A program made the position numbers and the translations under genes. The notes beneath the pieces are model-generated. The model saw only the letters and a list, made by a program, of their open reading frames with translations. It had not been told where the DNA came from and ran no database searches. Positions 15,287 to 21,350 of a stretch of 38,983 nt of DNA are shown here, piece after piece. The DNA comes from a virus. Every line of letters begins with the position of its first letter. The stretch's first letter is position 1. The DNA lies in the IMG/VR virus record IMGVR_UViG_3300012984_000004, positions 1 through 38,983 of that record. One strand, written 5' to 3'.

Positions 15287-15582
15287 GATATTATTTTTTG
15301 GATTAGTTCGTTAGCTTCAGAACATGTTTGGAAATCTATTTCTTCTCTGTAGCTAGATAATTTTTGCAAACAGCTTGATAGTTCAAAATTAAGACTCATA
15401 ACCATGTCTAAAAGTTCGAAAGAATGTTTTGCAAGCTTAGCGTTTGCATTAGCCACCTCTTCTCCAACATCCGAATAATCTAAAATGTTTTTTCCTTCGT
15501 AAAAATCAGAATCTTTCAATATTATGAATCCCGCAAATTCTACTGCGTGCCATTCGGTTTTTGTTCCTTTAAATGCTTCCAT
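15283..15582 (-). CDS. conserved small phage protein, GTKGEW family (copy 2)
   Basis: 99 aa from the ATG at 15582 (MEAFKGTKTEW). I prefer it to a TTG nine codons upstream because the product then begins like the paralogue at 5353-5655 and the start lies 7 bases after the previous gene. Shared landmarks are GTKxEW at the start, ANANAKLA with a following helix in the middle, and ANELIQK at the end. The duplication suggests two versions of the same, still unknown, function in different transcription units. Confidence 0.7.
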   Translation of the reverse strand: MEAFKGTKTEWHAVEFAGFIILKDSDFYEGKNILDYSDVGEEVANANAKLAKHSFELLDMVMSLNFELSSCLQKLSSYREEIDFQTCSEANELIQKIIS

Positions 15583-15589
15583 ATCGTAT

Positions 15590-15712
15590 CTAATTAAGGC
15601 ATATTCCAATTTCTTTAATAGTTTTCTTCAATGCTTTCATGTTTTCGCTGTCCTCCATTATCTTCTTCAATAGATTAATATTGTGGTTGCGGAATATGGT
15701 TTTGGTTTTCAT
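15590..15712 (-). CDS. basic 40-aa protein
   Basis: Begins in an ATGA overlap with the 90-aa gene (15709-15712) and ends TAG. The product (MKTKTIFRNHNINLLKKIME, then a basic helix) is strongly basic and helical. It may be a small nucleic-acid-binding or regulatory peptide, but the only evidence is the coupled start and tight packing between two genes. Confidence 0.45.
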   Translation of the reverse strand: MKTKTIFRNHNINLLKKIMEDSENMKALKKTIKEIGICLN

Positions 15713-15981
15713 TTCTTTGTGGTTTTTATAGCGTTTAAACAACTCTTACAAGTTCCGTTTGAGGTCATAGAATAAAATCTATAATCTTTAGGCGCAAACT
15801 CGTCAACTTTCATGTTGCAAAATGTTTTATCTAATGTTTTAACAAGATGTATTTTTCTGCCCCTTGAATGTCCTGAGTGATTTGGTTTGTCCGGATGTGT
15901 TGCGGTACAAACAGTATGACCATGCATAGTTCCTGGAATCTGATCTATTGACCATGTTTTTGATACTTCGGTTATTTTCAT
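15709..15981 (-). CDS. hypothetical protein with Cys/His motifs, 90 aa
   Basis: Contains HGHTVCTATHPDKPNHSGHS, then KTFCNMKVDEFAPKDYRFY, and GTCKSCLNAIK at the end. The scattered Cys and His could form a zinc site, and the final C-x2-C is ribbon-like. The segment SRGRKIHLVKTL is basic. No family is recognised. It is coupled by ATGA to the 40-aa gene after it. Confidence 0.6.
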   Translation of the reverse strand: MKITEVSKTWSIDQIPGTMHGHTVCTATHPDKPNHSGHSRGRKIHLVKTLDKTFCNMKVDEFAPKDYRFYSMTSNGTCKSCLNAIKTTKK

Positions 15982-15992
15982 GATTTCAATTT

Positions 15993-16190
15993 TTATCGGT
16001 TATATCTTTCGGTTAGATAGTTTTTAATTTCTTGGTAACGTGTGATGTTTCTTGCGCTTATATTGTTTACAATTACACCTCTTTCAAATCTTGCAGTAAA
16101 TTGCTTCTCTCTCAATATACGCTCGTCACACTCCTCTATCATTTCAATAATGGCTAGCTTGCGTAAATGATATTTCTTTTCTTCTTGCAT
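15993..16190 (-). CDS. hypothetical protein, 65 aa
   Basis: A charged, helix-rich small protein: EEKKYHLRKLAIIEMIEECDERILREK, then ITRYQEIKNYLTERYNR. It is rich in Arg, Glu and Lys, with a short turn (RGVIVNNISA) between the helices. No family is recognised. It lies in the run of small genes transcribed from the promoter at 16674-16703. Confidence 0.6.
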   Translation of the reverse strand: MQEEKKYHLRKLAIIEMIEECDERILREKQFTARFERGVIVNNISARNITRYQEIKNYLTERYNR

Positions 16191-16208
16191 TTTGGTTGGG
16201 TTTAGGGG

Positions 16209-16376
16209 TTAACATGTTTGGTCGCATCCGTTGCCTAAACAGCAACTTAATGAACACCATCCGGTTTTATTATCATACTTTTCAGAGCAGGACTCGCATA
16301 AATCACGACCTGTATAATCTTCTAATTTTTCTACGAGTTCTTCGCATCCCTCGCAAAATTGTTTTTTATCTTCCAT
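16209..16376 (-). CDS. Cys-rich 55-aa protein, probable zinc binder
   Basis: Cysteines come as FCEGCEEL, LCESCSEKY, WCSLSCCLGNGCDQTC. The first two C-x2-C pairs, separated by about 20 residues containing EKLEDYTGRDLC, have the spacing of a treble-clef or rubredoxin-like zinc ribbon. The Cys-dense tail (six Cys in the last 16 residues) is unusual. The gene fills the gap between 16190 and 16380 on the same strand as its neighbours, with an ATG four bases from the preceding stop. Confidence 0.6.
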   Translation of the reverse strand: MEDKKQFCEGCEELVEKLEDYTGRDLCESCSEKYDNKTGWCSLSCCLGNGCDQTC

Positions 16377-16379
16377 AAT

Positions 16380-16652
16380 CTAATCGTTATTGAATGTTTT
16401 TCCATCGTACCAGTGAACTGCACCGGCATTATTTACTGATTCTCTTTTAAATGCAATGTTAACGTAAGTCAATTGATTAAAATAAACAGTTTCGTATCCA
16501 AGTCCTGCAGACTTCACTAGCTTATTCATTTTAACAATAACAGCTTTAAATCCTTTTTTGAAATATGACCAAGCCAAAGTCAAAGCCTCCGAAAAAGTTA
16601 CATTTCCGTTTTTGAATATTTTATGTGCGCTGGTCATTATGATTGATTTCAT
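16380..16652 (-). CDS. conserved phage protein (helical, AHKIF...FSEAL type), 90 aa
   Basis: The ATG at 16652 (MKSIIMTSAHKIF) is chosen over an upstream TTG that lies inside the -7 box of the promoter. The product resembles a small family I know from phage early regions: a helix starting IMTSAHKIF, then VTFSEALTLAWSYFK, and a C-terminal part VYFNQLTYVNIAFKRESV. Its function is unknown. It is the first gene after the promoter at 16674-16703. Confidence 0.7.
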   Translation of the reverse strand: MKSIIMTSAHKIFKNGNVTFSEALTLAWSYFKKGFKAVIVKMNKLVKSAGLGYETVYFNQLTYVNIAFKRESVNNAGAVHWYDGKTFNND

Positions 16653-16673
16653 GGTTTCTTTGTTTTTGTTTGA

Positions 16674-16703
16674 CAAATGTATGAAACTTATTTTAATAAA
16701 TAA
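16674..16703 (-). promoter_or_regulatory. early promoter (TTA-N19-TACATTTG)
   Basis: On the minus strand TTA (16703-16701), 19 bp, TACATTTG (16681-16674). GCGTTATTTATT surrounds the -33 element, as at the 17528-17557 promoter. AGTGTTAAA begins exactly 23 bases upstream of the TTA, in the last codons of the 55-aa gene. The leader to the ATG at 16652 is about 20 bases. Confidence 0.8.
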
Positions 16704-16711
16704 CGCTTTTA

Positions 16712-16879
16712 TTAAACTTTAACACTTTTGTTTTTCTCTTTTTCAATTTCTTCTTTTTGAACGTTACGAATGAAATCCATTACTTCCTTTTCTCGGCTCA
16801 TTGGAATTAAGAAATTTTTTCTGATCGGGTTCGGGATTGGGTTTCTTCCTGCGTTTCTGTAAGTTGATTCTTTTTTCAT
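16712..16879 (-). CDS. 55-aa possible DNA-binding protein next to a promoter
   Basis: The product has a basic, Pro-rich start (KESTYRNAGRNPIPNPI), then RKNFLIPMSREKEVMDFI, a possible strand and helix, and a charged C-terminal helix ending EKNKSVKV. Layout and ending resemble the 49-aa protein at 6710-6859 (EEIEKYKKSVKV). Both stop codons lie 8 bases before the -33 element of an early promoter. This suggests a duplicated gene-promoter unit and perhaps autoregulation. Confidence 0.55.
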   Translation of the reverse strand: MKKESTYRNAGRNPIPNPIRKNFLIPMSREKEVMDFIRNVQKEEIEKEKNKSVKV

Positions 16880-16894
16880 TTTATGTTTTTTTTA

Positions 16895-17491
16895 TTAGTC
16901 TAATCCAAAATATAAATCATTGCTTAAATCATCAGTGTTTGAAGTTTTTAAAGCTTCAATAAGTTTTGATTTTGATTCTTTACATAAACCAAATCCATAA
17001 GAACGGTATCTATAAGAACGCTCAAAACTTGAAACAGGAAACATTAAATTTCCGTCAATAACCAATTTATTACACGTTAAATCTTCGAAGAACGTATCTA
17101 CAAACACATTGTAATATAAAATTCCTTCTTCTTCAGTTTTACGAGCATAAGCGAAACGAGTAATTGAAAAATCAAACATAGAAATTATTTCAATTGCTGT
17201 TCCGTATGTGTGACGAATTAATTCTATACGAATGTTCGTTTTCTTGTTTTTAAAAGAGACCGTGTTATTGTTTTCGTATGAAAAAATATAATCTTCATTT
17301 GATTCAAAAAATGATTTTGCACTTAAAAAATCAGATTCTTTCTCGAAGAAAATGTCTAAATCCTTTATTTTTTGATTCTTAAATATATTTTTGAAACAAC
17401 CGCCAGCAATAAATCCAGCATGACCTTCCATGTAGTAATCTAAGAAACGGACTTTGTTAAATGTTTCTTTTGGTTTTTCTCTAAAGTTCAT
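16895..17491 (-). CDS. nucleotidyltransferase-fold protein
   Basis: 198 aa. The segment GFIAGGCFKNIFKNQKIKDL followed by DIFF matches the nucleotidyltransferase superfamily signature: GG (30-31), a basic residue at K34, and the metal-binding D44-x-D46 pair. Later IRIELI and IISMFDFSITRFAY match phage members I recognise. Such proteins are widespread in phages, but their nucleotide and acceptor are unknown. A tRNA or protein target would be a guess. It has its own promoter (17528-17557) and follows a strong terminator, so it is expressed independently of upstream genes. Confidence 0.75.
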   Translation of the reverse strand: MNFREKPKETFNKVRFLDYYMEGHAGFIAGGCFKNIFKNQKIKDLDIFFEKESDFLSAKSFFESNEDYIFSYENNNTVSFKNKKTNIRIELIRHTYGTAIEIISMFDFSITRFAYARKTEEEGILYYNVFVDTFFEDLTCNKLVIDGNLMFPVSSFERSYRYRSYGFGLCKESKSKLIEALKTSNTDDLSNDLYFGLD

Positions 17492-17527
17492 AATTAAATA
17501 TTTTTTGTTTTACCGTTATTGGTTCAA

Positions 17528-17557
17528 CAAATATACAAATACATTTTAAATAAATAA
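17528..17557 (-). promoter_or_regulatory. early promoter (TTA-N19-TATATTTG)
   Basis: On the minus strand TTA (17557-17555), 19 bp, TATATTTG (17535-17528). The upstream block AATAAAAGCGTTATTTATT is almost identical to that of the 16674-16703 promoter. AATAA and TTATT form a dyad across the -33 region. The promoter serves the nucleotidyltransferase-fold gene with a leader of about 30 bases and lies directly behind a terminator. Confidence 0.8.
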
Positions 17558-17593
17558 CGCTTTTATTAAAATATTTTCAATTTATTTTTTCGC

Positions 17594-17626
17594 CACAAAA
17601 AAACCACTCGGTTAGTGAGTGGTTTT
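17594..17626 (-). terminator. strong rho-independent terminator
   Basis: AAACCACTC and GAGTGGTTT (17601-17609 and 17617-17625) form a perfect stem with a 7-nt loop. On the minus strand it is followed by seven T (complement of 17594-17600). It ends the recombination-gene unit that begins at the promoter 20931-20960, just before the promoter of the nucleotidyltransferase-fold gene. Confidence 0.85.
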
Positions 17627-17648
17627 GTATCTATGTGTAAAATATATA

Positions 17649-17843
17649 TTATTTATCCTCAATGTCGAACCATCCGACAATTGAACCTAATCCAGTACAT
17701 ACAGATGCTGTATAAATTATTTCGGCTTTTCCTATTGGCTCCCAATTACAAGTTAATGCTTTGTAAATACATCTTACTTCTCCAATTAATAAGGCTAAAA
17801 TAATAGCTCCGTAAATAACGATAATTGTAATGCTTGTTTTCAT
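17649..17843 (-). CDS. 64-aa membrane protein
   Basis: Residues 4-24 are hydrophobic (SITIIVIYGAIILALLIGEV), forming a signal anchor or signal peptide. The remainder holds two Cys (VRCIYKALTCNW) and a mildly hydrophobic region (IIYTASVCTGLGSIVGWF) that could be a second span. It is the last gene before the terminator at 17594-17626. No family is recognised. Expression with recombination genes suggests early action at the inner membrane. Confidence 0.6.
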   Translation of the reverse strand: MKTSITIIVIYGAIILALLIGEVRCIYKALTCNWEPIGKAEIIYTASVCTGLGSIVGWFDIEDK

Positions 17844-17856
17844 AATTATTTGTGTT

Positions 17857-18018
17857 TTATTTATTGTTTAAAATTGATTCTACGATGTAAAAACCATCTT
17901 TGACTTCTACTTTTACTGGATATTGATTTTTTACTCTGCTTTCTATACAGAATTGCACACGAAACTTTTCTTTGTTTTTGGTACGCAATTTATCCTTCTG
18001 CTCCTGGCTGTACTTCAT
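17857..18018 (-). CDS. basic 53-aa protein
   Basis: The product starts MKYSQEQKDKLRTKNKEKFR, a highly basic helix, followed by beta-like segments VQFCIESRVKNQ, YPVKVEVKDGFYIVESIL. It lies in the gap between two genes of the same strand and keeps an open frame to TAA. It overlaps the possible 24-aa acidic peptide in another frame. No family is recognised. Confidence 0.5.
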   Translation of the reverse strand: MKYSQEQKDKLRTKNKEKFRVQFCIESRVKNQYPVKVEVKDGFYIVESILNNK

Positions 18019-18064
18019 ACTCCACAATTTCAGGTTCTACTACTTCTATTTCGCTTGGGTTCAT
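17990..18064 (-). CDS. possible 24-aa acidic peptide
   Basis: An ATG one base after the stop of 18066-18347 opens a short frame whose product (MNPSEIEVVEPEIVEYEVQP and four more residues) is almost entirely acidic and hydrophobic, a composition unlike random translation. It overlaps the start of the 53-aa gene in a different frame. Its close spacing to the previous stop is the main support. It may be only a spacer. Confidence 0.25.
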   Translation of the reverse strand: MNPSEIEVVEPEIVEYEVQPGAEG

Positions 18065-18065
18065 G

Positions 18066-18347
18066 TCAAATGGTTTTAAATTCTGTTCCTAATTTTAGTT
18101 TTCTATCCATTATTACTTTGCAAAATCCGTTTTGCCTCCTGCATTCGGATATTGAAGGATATTCAAATCCGTCACGAATACGCATAACCTTTACAGAATT
18201 AACAGCTTTCCAATTTCGTTTCTTTTTTTCTTCCAGCTTGTCAAATTCTTTTTGTTCCTGTTCAGTCCATTTATGCAAAGGTTTATCCCAAAGGCTATGA
18301 TGTGGGTTTTTAATCATAGCCTGTCTTATTTCTTGAACTGTTGGCAT
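18066..18347 (-). CDS. NUMOD1-like DNA-binding protein, 93 aa
   Basis: The first half is a charged helical region (TVQEIRQAMIKNPHHSLWDK, then KEFDKLEEKKKRNWKAV). The second half reads DGFEYPSISECRRQNGFCKV followed by IMDRKLKLGTEFK. That pattern (Y-x-S-I-S-E-x-x-R-x-N-G and K-x-G-x-x-F) is that of the NUMOD1/HTH modules associated with homing endonucleases. No nuclease domain is attached, so this may be a stand-alone DNA-binding protein. It follows the YqaJ-type gene by one base. Confidence 0.55.
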   Translation of the reverse strand: MPTVQEIRQAMIKNPHHSLWDKPLHKWTEQEQKEFDKLEEKKKRNWKAVNSVKVMRIRDGFEYPSISECRRQNGFCKVIMDRKLKLGTEFKTI

Positions 18348-18348
18348 A

Positions 18349-19200
18349 TTACAAATTTAACATTGGTATTAATTCGTTCTCAATATATTTTCGAGAAGCT
18401 AAAACGTATTTTTCAGCGAGTCTAATATAATTTTCATCATAATCAAACTCAAAAACTTTTTTTCTTAATCCTTCAGGTAAATGATCGTAGCTTAATTCTG
18501 CTTCTGCCATATCCCAATCTTCAATATCCGGTTCATCTTTATCCATTTCTCTTGCGATTTCCCAAGAAAGCTTATCGATTTGTTCGTGACTTCCGTTTTC
18601 TAGGCAGAAAAAAAGACTCCCTTTTCTTAATTTTTTCAATTCCTGATAAACCTGGATTTGACCGTAATAGTTTTTATCTGGTTCTGTTTCAAAATAAGGA
18701 AACGTAAAGCAATCAAAAGGCACTTTTGCATCAATAACGATTTCATTTGTGTTAGTGTCGTAAGTTCCGGTAAAGTATTCATTTTCTAAAGGCTCTTCAT
18801 TTTTTGCCAAGTCACAACCGTAATGTTTTCCAATACGTTTAATTGCGCTTTCCTCCATCGCTTTACCACGAGAAAGGTATTTTGACCTAACTTCTTTTTT
18901 CTTGCCTGTAAGCTCAGAAATAAGCCATTCTTTACAGTATGATTTTGCTGTTTCACTTAATATTATTTCATTAATAAGAGGTTTTAGCCTTTCGATTTCT
19001 TTTTCTGCCTCAGGAATTTTTTCGTTTACAATCTGCAAAGCCGATTTACATTCTTTGTTTTTGAATTCCTCCAAACGCTTGTTTAGAGATTCTTTTTTCA
19101 ACAAAGCATCATCGTATTGCTCTTTATAAGATTTTCCTGAGTGGCCAGTCATTAATATACCAATCTTTGAAGCCCTGCACTTGAAATTTTTAATTTCCAT
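18349..19200 (-). CDS. YqaJ/lambda-exonuclease-type recombination nuclease
   Basis: 283 aa member of the PD-(D/E)XK exonuclease group that resects DNA ends for annealing-based recombination. RGKAMEESAI (about 111-120, E116/E117), GTYDTNTNEIVIDAK (D148, D157, K159) and YYGQIQVYQEL (Q181) reproduce the YqaJ active site. Residues 30-80 form an inserted coiled coil (KKESLNKRLEEFKNKE, IPEAEKEIERLKPL). The start overlaps the 171-aa partner gene by 11 bases, which ties the two together as a recombination pair. Confidence 0.85.
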   Translation of the reverse strand: MEIKNFKCRASKIGILMTGHSGKSYKEQYDDALLKKESLNKRLEEFKNKECKSALQIVNEKIPEAEKEIERLKPLINEIILSETAKSYCKEWLISELTGKKKEVRSKYLSRGKAMEESAIKRIGKHYGCDLAKNEEPLENEYFTGTYDTNTNEIVIDAKVPFDCFTFPYFETEPDKNYYGQIQVYQELKKLRKGSLFFCLENGSHEQIDKLSWEIAREMDKDEPDIEDWDMAEAELSYDHLPEGLRKKVFEFDYDENYIRLAEKYVLASRKYIENELIPMLNL

Positions 19201-19705
19201 TTTGTAAATCTTTTAATTGTTCGTTAGTTAAATCGTATTTTTCTAAAACAGCATCGAGTTTTATTTTACCTTCTTTCAATGCTTTTTTTGCGCCTTCTAA
19301 GTCTTTCAATTCAACCAACGGCAACATATCAATTGTCATTGGAACACGTTTGTTTTTGGCAGTTGTTACAAGTACGCGTGTTTCTCCTGAAATGTGTGAA
19401 GCTTGGCTGATTCTGATTCCTCCAATTTCAACACCCGCCCATTTTACGCTATCATCACGAAAAATTGTCAATCTGCGTCCAATGTATTGCAATCCATCTA
19501 CGCCCCATAATTGAACTAATATTCTGCGTACTGACTTGCACGGCTTAAAAGGCTTATTATTGTCTCCATAAAAATAAATAGACACTGGTTGCGCTTCATC
19601 TTCGCCTCCTTTTATGTCTCTAATTTTTATAATCTTTGATCCTGCAATCAAGTCATCAGCGTTTAACTGGTCTGATTTCGGAATAATTGTTTTTGATAAA
19701 TCCAT
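19190..19705 (-). CDS. phage protein paired with the exonuclease (recombination accessory)
   Basis: 171 aa. The pattern MDLSKTIIPKSDQLNADDLI, KPFKPCKSVRRILVQLWG, YIGRRLTIFRDDSVKWAGV and IGGIRISQASHI belongs to a family frequent in phages and often adjacent to recombination nucleases. Its biochemistry is unknown to me. The beta-rich middle could be an OB-like or annealing fold. It overlaps the exonuclease start, and no RecT or Erf homologue was found in the window, so it is the best candidate for the annealing or single-strand-binding partner (inference). Confidence 0.65.
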   Translation of the reverse strand: MDLSKTIIPKSDQLNADDLIAGSKIIKIRDIKGGEDEAQPVSIYFYGDNNKPFKPCKSVRRILVQLWGVDGLQYIGRRLTIFRDDSVKWAGVEIGGIRISQASHISGETRVLVTTAKNKRVPMTIDMLPLVELKDLEGAKKALKEGKIKLDAVLEKYDLTNEQLKDLQNGN

Positions 19706-19729
19706 TTTCGTTTTAGGTTTTAAAATAGG

Positions 19730-19945
19730 TTAATTAATTTTATCAAGGTCATAATGATTCTTGATATAACTTACATTTTCAGGGTTTTTAAAATGTTGGC
19801 TTGTTTCGTGTAAAGCTTCAGTAACTTTAATTTTAGCGAACTCAATCATTAATTCAGGTGTTGTTATGCCTTGGTTTTCAGATAGCAATTTATCCACTAA
19901 TTCAACTGCCGTAATCGGTTGCGGTTTTACTTTCTTTTGTTTCAT
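19730..19945 (-). CDS. hypothetical protein, 71 aa
   Basis: A Lys-rich start (MKQKKVKPQP), then ITAVELVDKLLSENQG and IEFAKIKVTEALHETSQHF, two helices. Small proteins with an xTAVEWLxxKL-type first helix are common in Bacteroidota phages and have no known role. It lies upstream of the recombination pair in the same transcript. Confidence 0.65.
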   Translation of the reverse strand: MKQKKVKPQPITAVELVDKLLSENQGITTPELMIEFAKIKVTEALHETSQHFKNPENVSYIKNHYDLDKIN

Positions 19946-19950
19946 AATAT

Positions 19951-20157
19951 CTAATTATTAAATCGGTTAATATTATCAGCGTTTCTTAAAAACACCTTCG
20001 CTTGCTGTTTAATCTCGCTTGTGTAGTGCGTTATTGTGTTGACAGTTGTTACAATTCTGTTTCTAGATATCAACACGTAACGAAGCGATTTCATGTAAAT
20101 ACGGCTTTTCTTTAGTTTTAAACGGTGTCCGTAGTGGGTTATTAGGGTTGGGTGCAT
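19951..20157 (-). CDS. basic hypothetical protein, 68 aa
   Basis: The ATG at 20157 (MHPTLITHYGHRLKLKKSRI) follows the previous stop by two bases. The longer frame upstream would run through a neighbouring gene. The product is very basic with short strands (YVLISRNRIVTTVNTITHY) and a helical end (SEIKQQAKVFLRNADNINRF). It may bind nucleic acid. No family is recognised. Confidence 0.55.
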   Translation of the reverse strand: MHPTLITHYGHRLKLKKSRIYMKSLRYVLISRNRIVTTVNTITHYTSEIKQQAKVFLRNADNINRFNN

Positions 20158-20159
20158 TG

Positions 20160-20333
20160 TTACCACTCTTCTTTTGAATATCCGTTTTCTTCTGCCCATT
20201 CAGTAAAAACATCTTCGCCATATATGTCTTGTGCGCTAAAATTGTTTTTAATGTATTCAATAGAATCTTCAAGCAATGAGCTTGATATTACCTGAGATAT
20301 AAATTCTCTGTCTTGATTCGTTGTTGTAGTCAT
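20160..20333 (-). CDS. conserved small phage protein, 57 aa
   Basis: The product ends NFSAQDIYGEDVFTEWAEEN and a few more residues, a pattern I recognise from short phage proteins encoded beside recombination nucleases (usually PEDVF...LEEWAEENGY). Its role is unknown. The start follows the 47-aa gene stop by two bases. Another frame here (20063-20272) is a shadow and is not reported. Confidence 0.65.
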   Translation of the reverse strand: MTTTTNQDREFISQVISSSLLEDSIEYIKNNFSAQDIYGEDVFTEWAEENGYSKEEW

Positions 20334-20335
20334 AA

Positions 20336-20479
20336 TTACTCAATTTTTTGGTTTACATGATTTACGATTGGTTCTTGGTATTCTTCGCTTCGTTCTTTAG
20401 CGTACTTCCTAACGTCTTTTATAACTTTAGGGTGGCAACGGATTTGAAACCGTTCGTTTGTTAGTTTTTTTCTTCCCAT
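20336..20479 (-). CDS. 47-aa ribbon-helix-helix-like protein
   Basis: The product reads MGRKKLTNERFQIRCHPKVI, then KDVRKYAKERSEEYQ and a polar tail. A short strand with alternating residues (RFQIRCH) followed by two helices matches the ribbon-helix-helix layout of small phage repressors. The start overlaps the previous gene by 19 bases. It belongs to the transcript of promoter 20931-20960 and might regulate the early promoters (inference). Confidence 0.6.
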   Translation of the reverse strand: MGRKKLTNERFQIRCHPKVIKDVRKYAKERSEEYQEPIVNHVNQKIE

Positions 20480-20676
20480 AATTCATTGCTTATAAAATAT
20501 TCTACATTATTATATTTGATATGAGAAACGTAATTAAACGCTTCTCCTAAAAATTCAATTTTTTTTCCTAAAATAATATAACTTTCTTTTGGTAAAAATT
20601 GACCTTTAAAATGCATGCCTTCACTAGTTACGGCAAGGGATTTTTTCGTAGCATATTTTTTATTTATTAAAAACAT
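20461..20676 (-). CDS. hypothetical protein, 71 aa
   Basis: A beta-rich small protein: SLAVTSEGMHFKGQFLPKESYIIL, then GKKIEFLGEAFNYVSHIKYN and NVEYFISNELW. The alternating pattern suggests a small barrel or sheet. It overlaps the genes on both sides by 17-19 bases, so the three are translated as a chain. Its end (EYFISNELW) echoes the upstream neighbour's YKGIIYSISSIEKE. No family is recognised. Confidence 0.6.
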   Translation of the reverse strand: MFLINKKYATKKSLAVTSEGMHFKGQFLPKESYIILGKKIEFLGEAFNYVSHIKYNNVEYFISNELWEEKN

Positions 20677-20899
20677 ATCCAGTTTCTTTTTCTATTGAAG
20701 ATATTGAATAAATAATTCCTTTATACTCTAGGTTTACGAAATATTTTTTAGCCAAAATATAAGCTTCAAAACTTTTATGATTTAATTCAGTTACAATCAA
20801 AGTTAAAAACCCGCCTACTTTTTTTAAAGTAAAATCTTTTTTAGTAAATCCCGAGTTTAATAAATCAGCTGTAAGTTTTTGTTTTGATAAAGTTGACAT
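20660..20899 (-). CDS. hypothetical protein, 79 aa (first gene of the early unit)
   Basis: The ATG at 20899 (MSTLSKQKLTADLL) is preferred: the frame extends upstream to a TTG at 21004, but that stretch contains the promoter 20931-20960. The product has an N-terminal helix (KLTADLLNSGFTKKDFTL), then a beta hairpin (KVGGFLTLIVTEL) and YFVNLEYKGIIYSI. It is the first gene expressed from its promoter, a position that often encodes host-takeover proteins. No function can be assigned. Confidence 0.65.
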   Translation of the reverse strand: MSTLSKQKLTADLLNSGFTKKDFTLKKVGGFLTLIVTELNHKSFEAYILAKKYFVNLEYKGIIYSISSIEKETGYVFNK

Positions 20900-20930
20900 G
20901 ATGGTTATTTTTTTAATTGTTATCTGAGTA

Positions 20931-20960
20931 CAAATATAACACCTTTTATTTAATAAACAA
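20931..20960 (-). promoter_or_regulatory. early promoter (TTG-N19-TATATTTG)
   Basis: On the minus strand TTG (20960-20958), 19 bp, TATATTTG (20938-20931). AGTGTTAAA begins exactly 23 bases upstream of the TTG. GGTGTT occurs on both sides (AAAGGTGTT repeated twice, about 22 bp apart), a possible operator. The promoter is preceded by the terminator at 21003-21035 and drives the recombination unit. Confidence 0.8.
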
Positions 20961-21002
20961 CACCTTTTATAAATTTTAACACTTTTATTTTCAAACCCCA
21001 AC

Positions 21003-21035
21003 AAAAAAAGGCTCTCCGAATAACGAAAAGCCTTT
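21003..21035 (-). terminator. strong rho-independent terminator at the late/early boundary
   Basis: AAAGGCT (21007-21013) and AGCCTTT (21029-21035) form the base of a hairpin that continues inward to about 12 pairs including wobbles, with a 5-nt loop. On the minus strand it runs into seven or more T. It ends the late transcript after the lysis genes and separates it from the early promoter. Confidence 0.85.
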
Positions 21036-21091
21036 TAAAACCTAAAAATACCAATTATGAAAAATAACAGTCAACCAAAAAACCGTATGTG

Positions 21092-21313
21092 TTATGCTTT
21101 TCTAAACTCGCAAATATATTCTGCGCCAGCTTCAAAAAAATCTAATGCATCAGGATTTGTAATATGCATTTTTACCGAAGCGTTAGGAGTATAAATACTG
21201 AAAGTTTTGTTTTCTTCCGAATCGGCAACTACTGCTGATAAATTCGCTTCGATGTTTTTGTTTCCGTAATCTACTACTGAGCCTACTTTGAACTTTGCTA
21301 GTAATGTTCTCAT
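21092..21313 (-). CDS. conserved phage protein, 73 aa
   Basis: The pattern LAKFKVGSVVDYGN, VVADSEENKTFSIYTPNASVKMHI, NPDALDFFEAGAEYICEFRKA is one I recognise from small Bacteroidota phage proteins of unknown role. It is all-beta with a short helix. It is the last gene before the terminator at 21003-21035. A late role is inferred from that position only. Confidence 0.7.
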   Translation of the reverse strand: MRTLLAKFKVGSVVDYGNKNIEANLSAVVADSEENKTFSIYTPNASVKMHITNPDALDFFEAGAEYICEFRKA

Positions 21314-21350
21314 TGCTTAATTTTTTAAATGTTAATTATTAATTGTAAAG

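Noticed and set aside
20063-20272. 69-codon minus-strand frame beginning MKILLNTLKTILAH
   Set aside because: It runs through the 57-aa and 68-aa genes in another frame. Those two are tightly chained to their neighbours, and the 57-aa product matches a known phage pattern.
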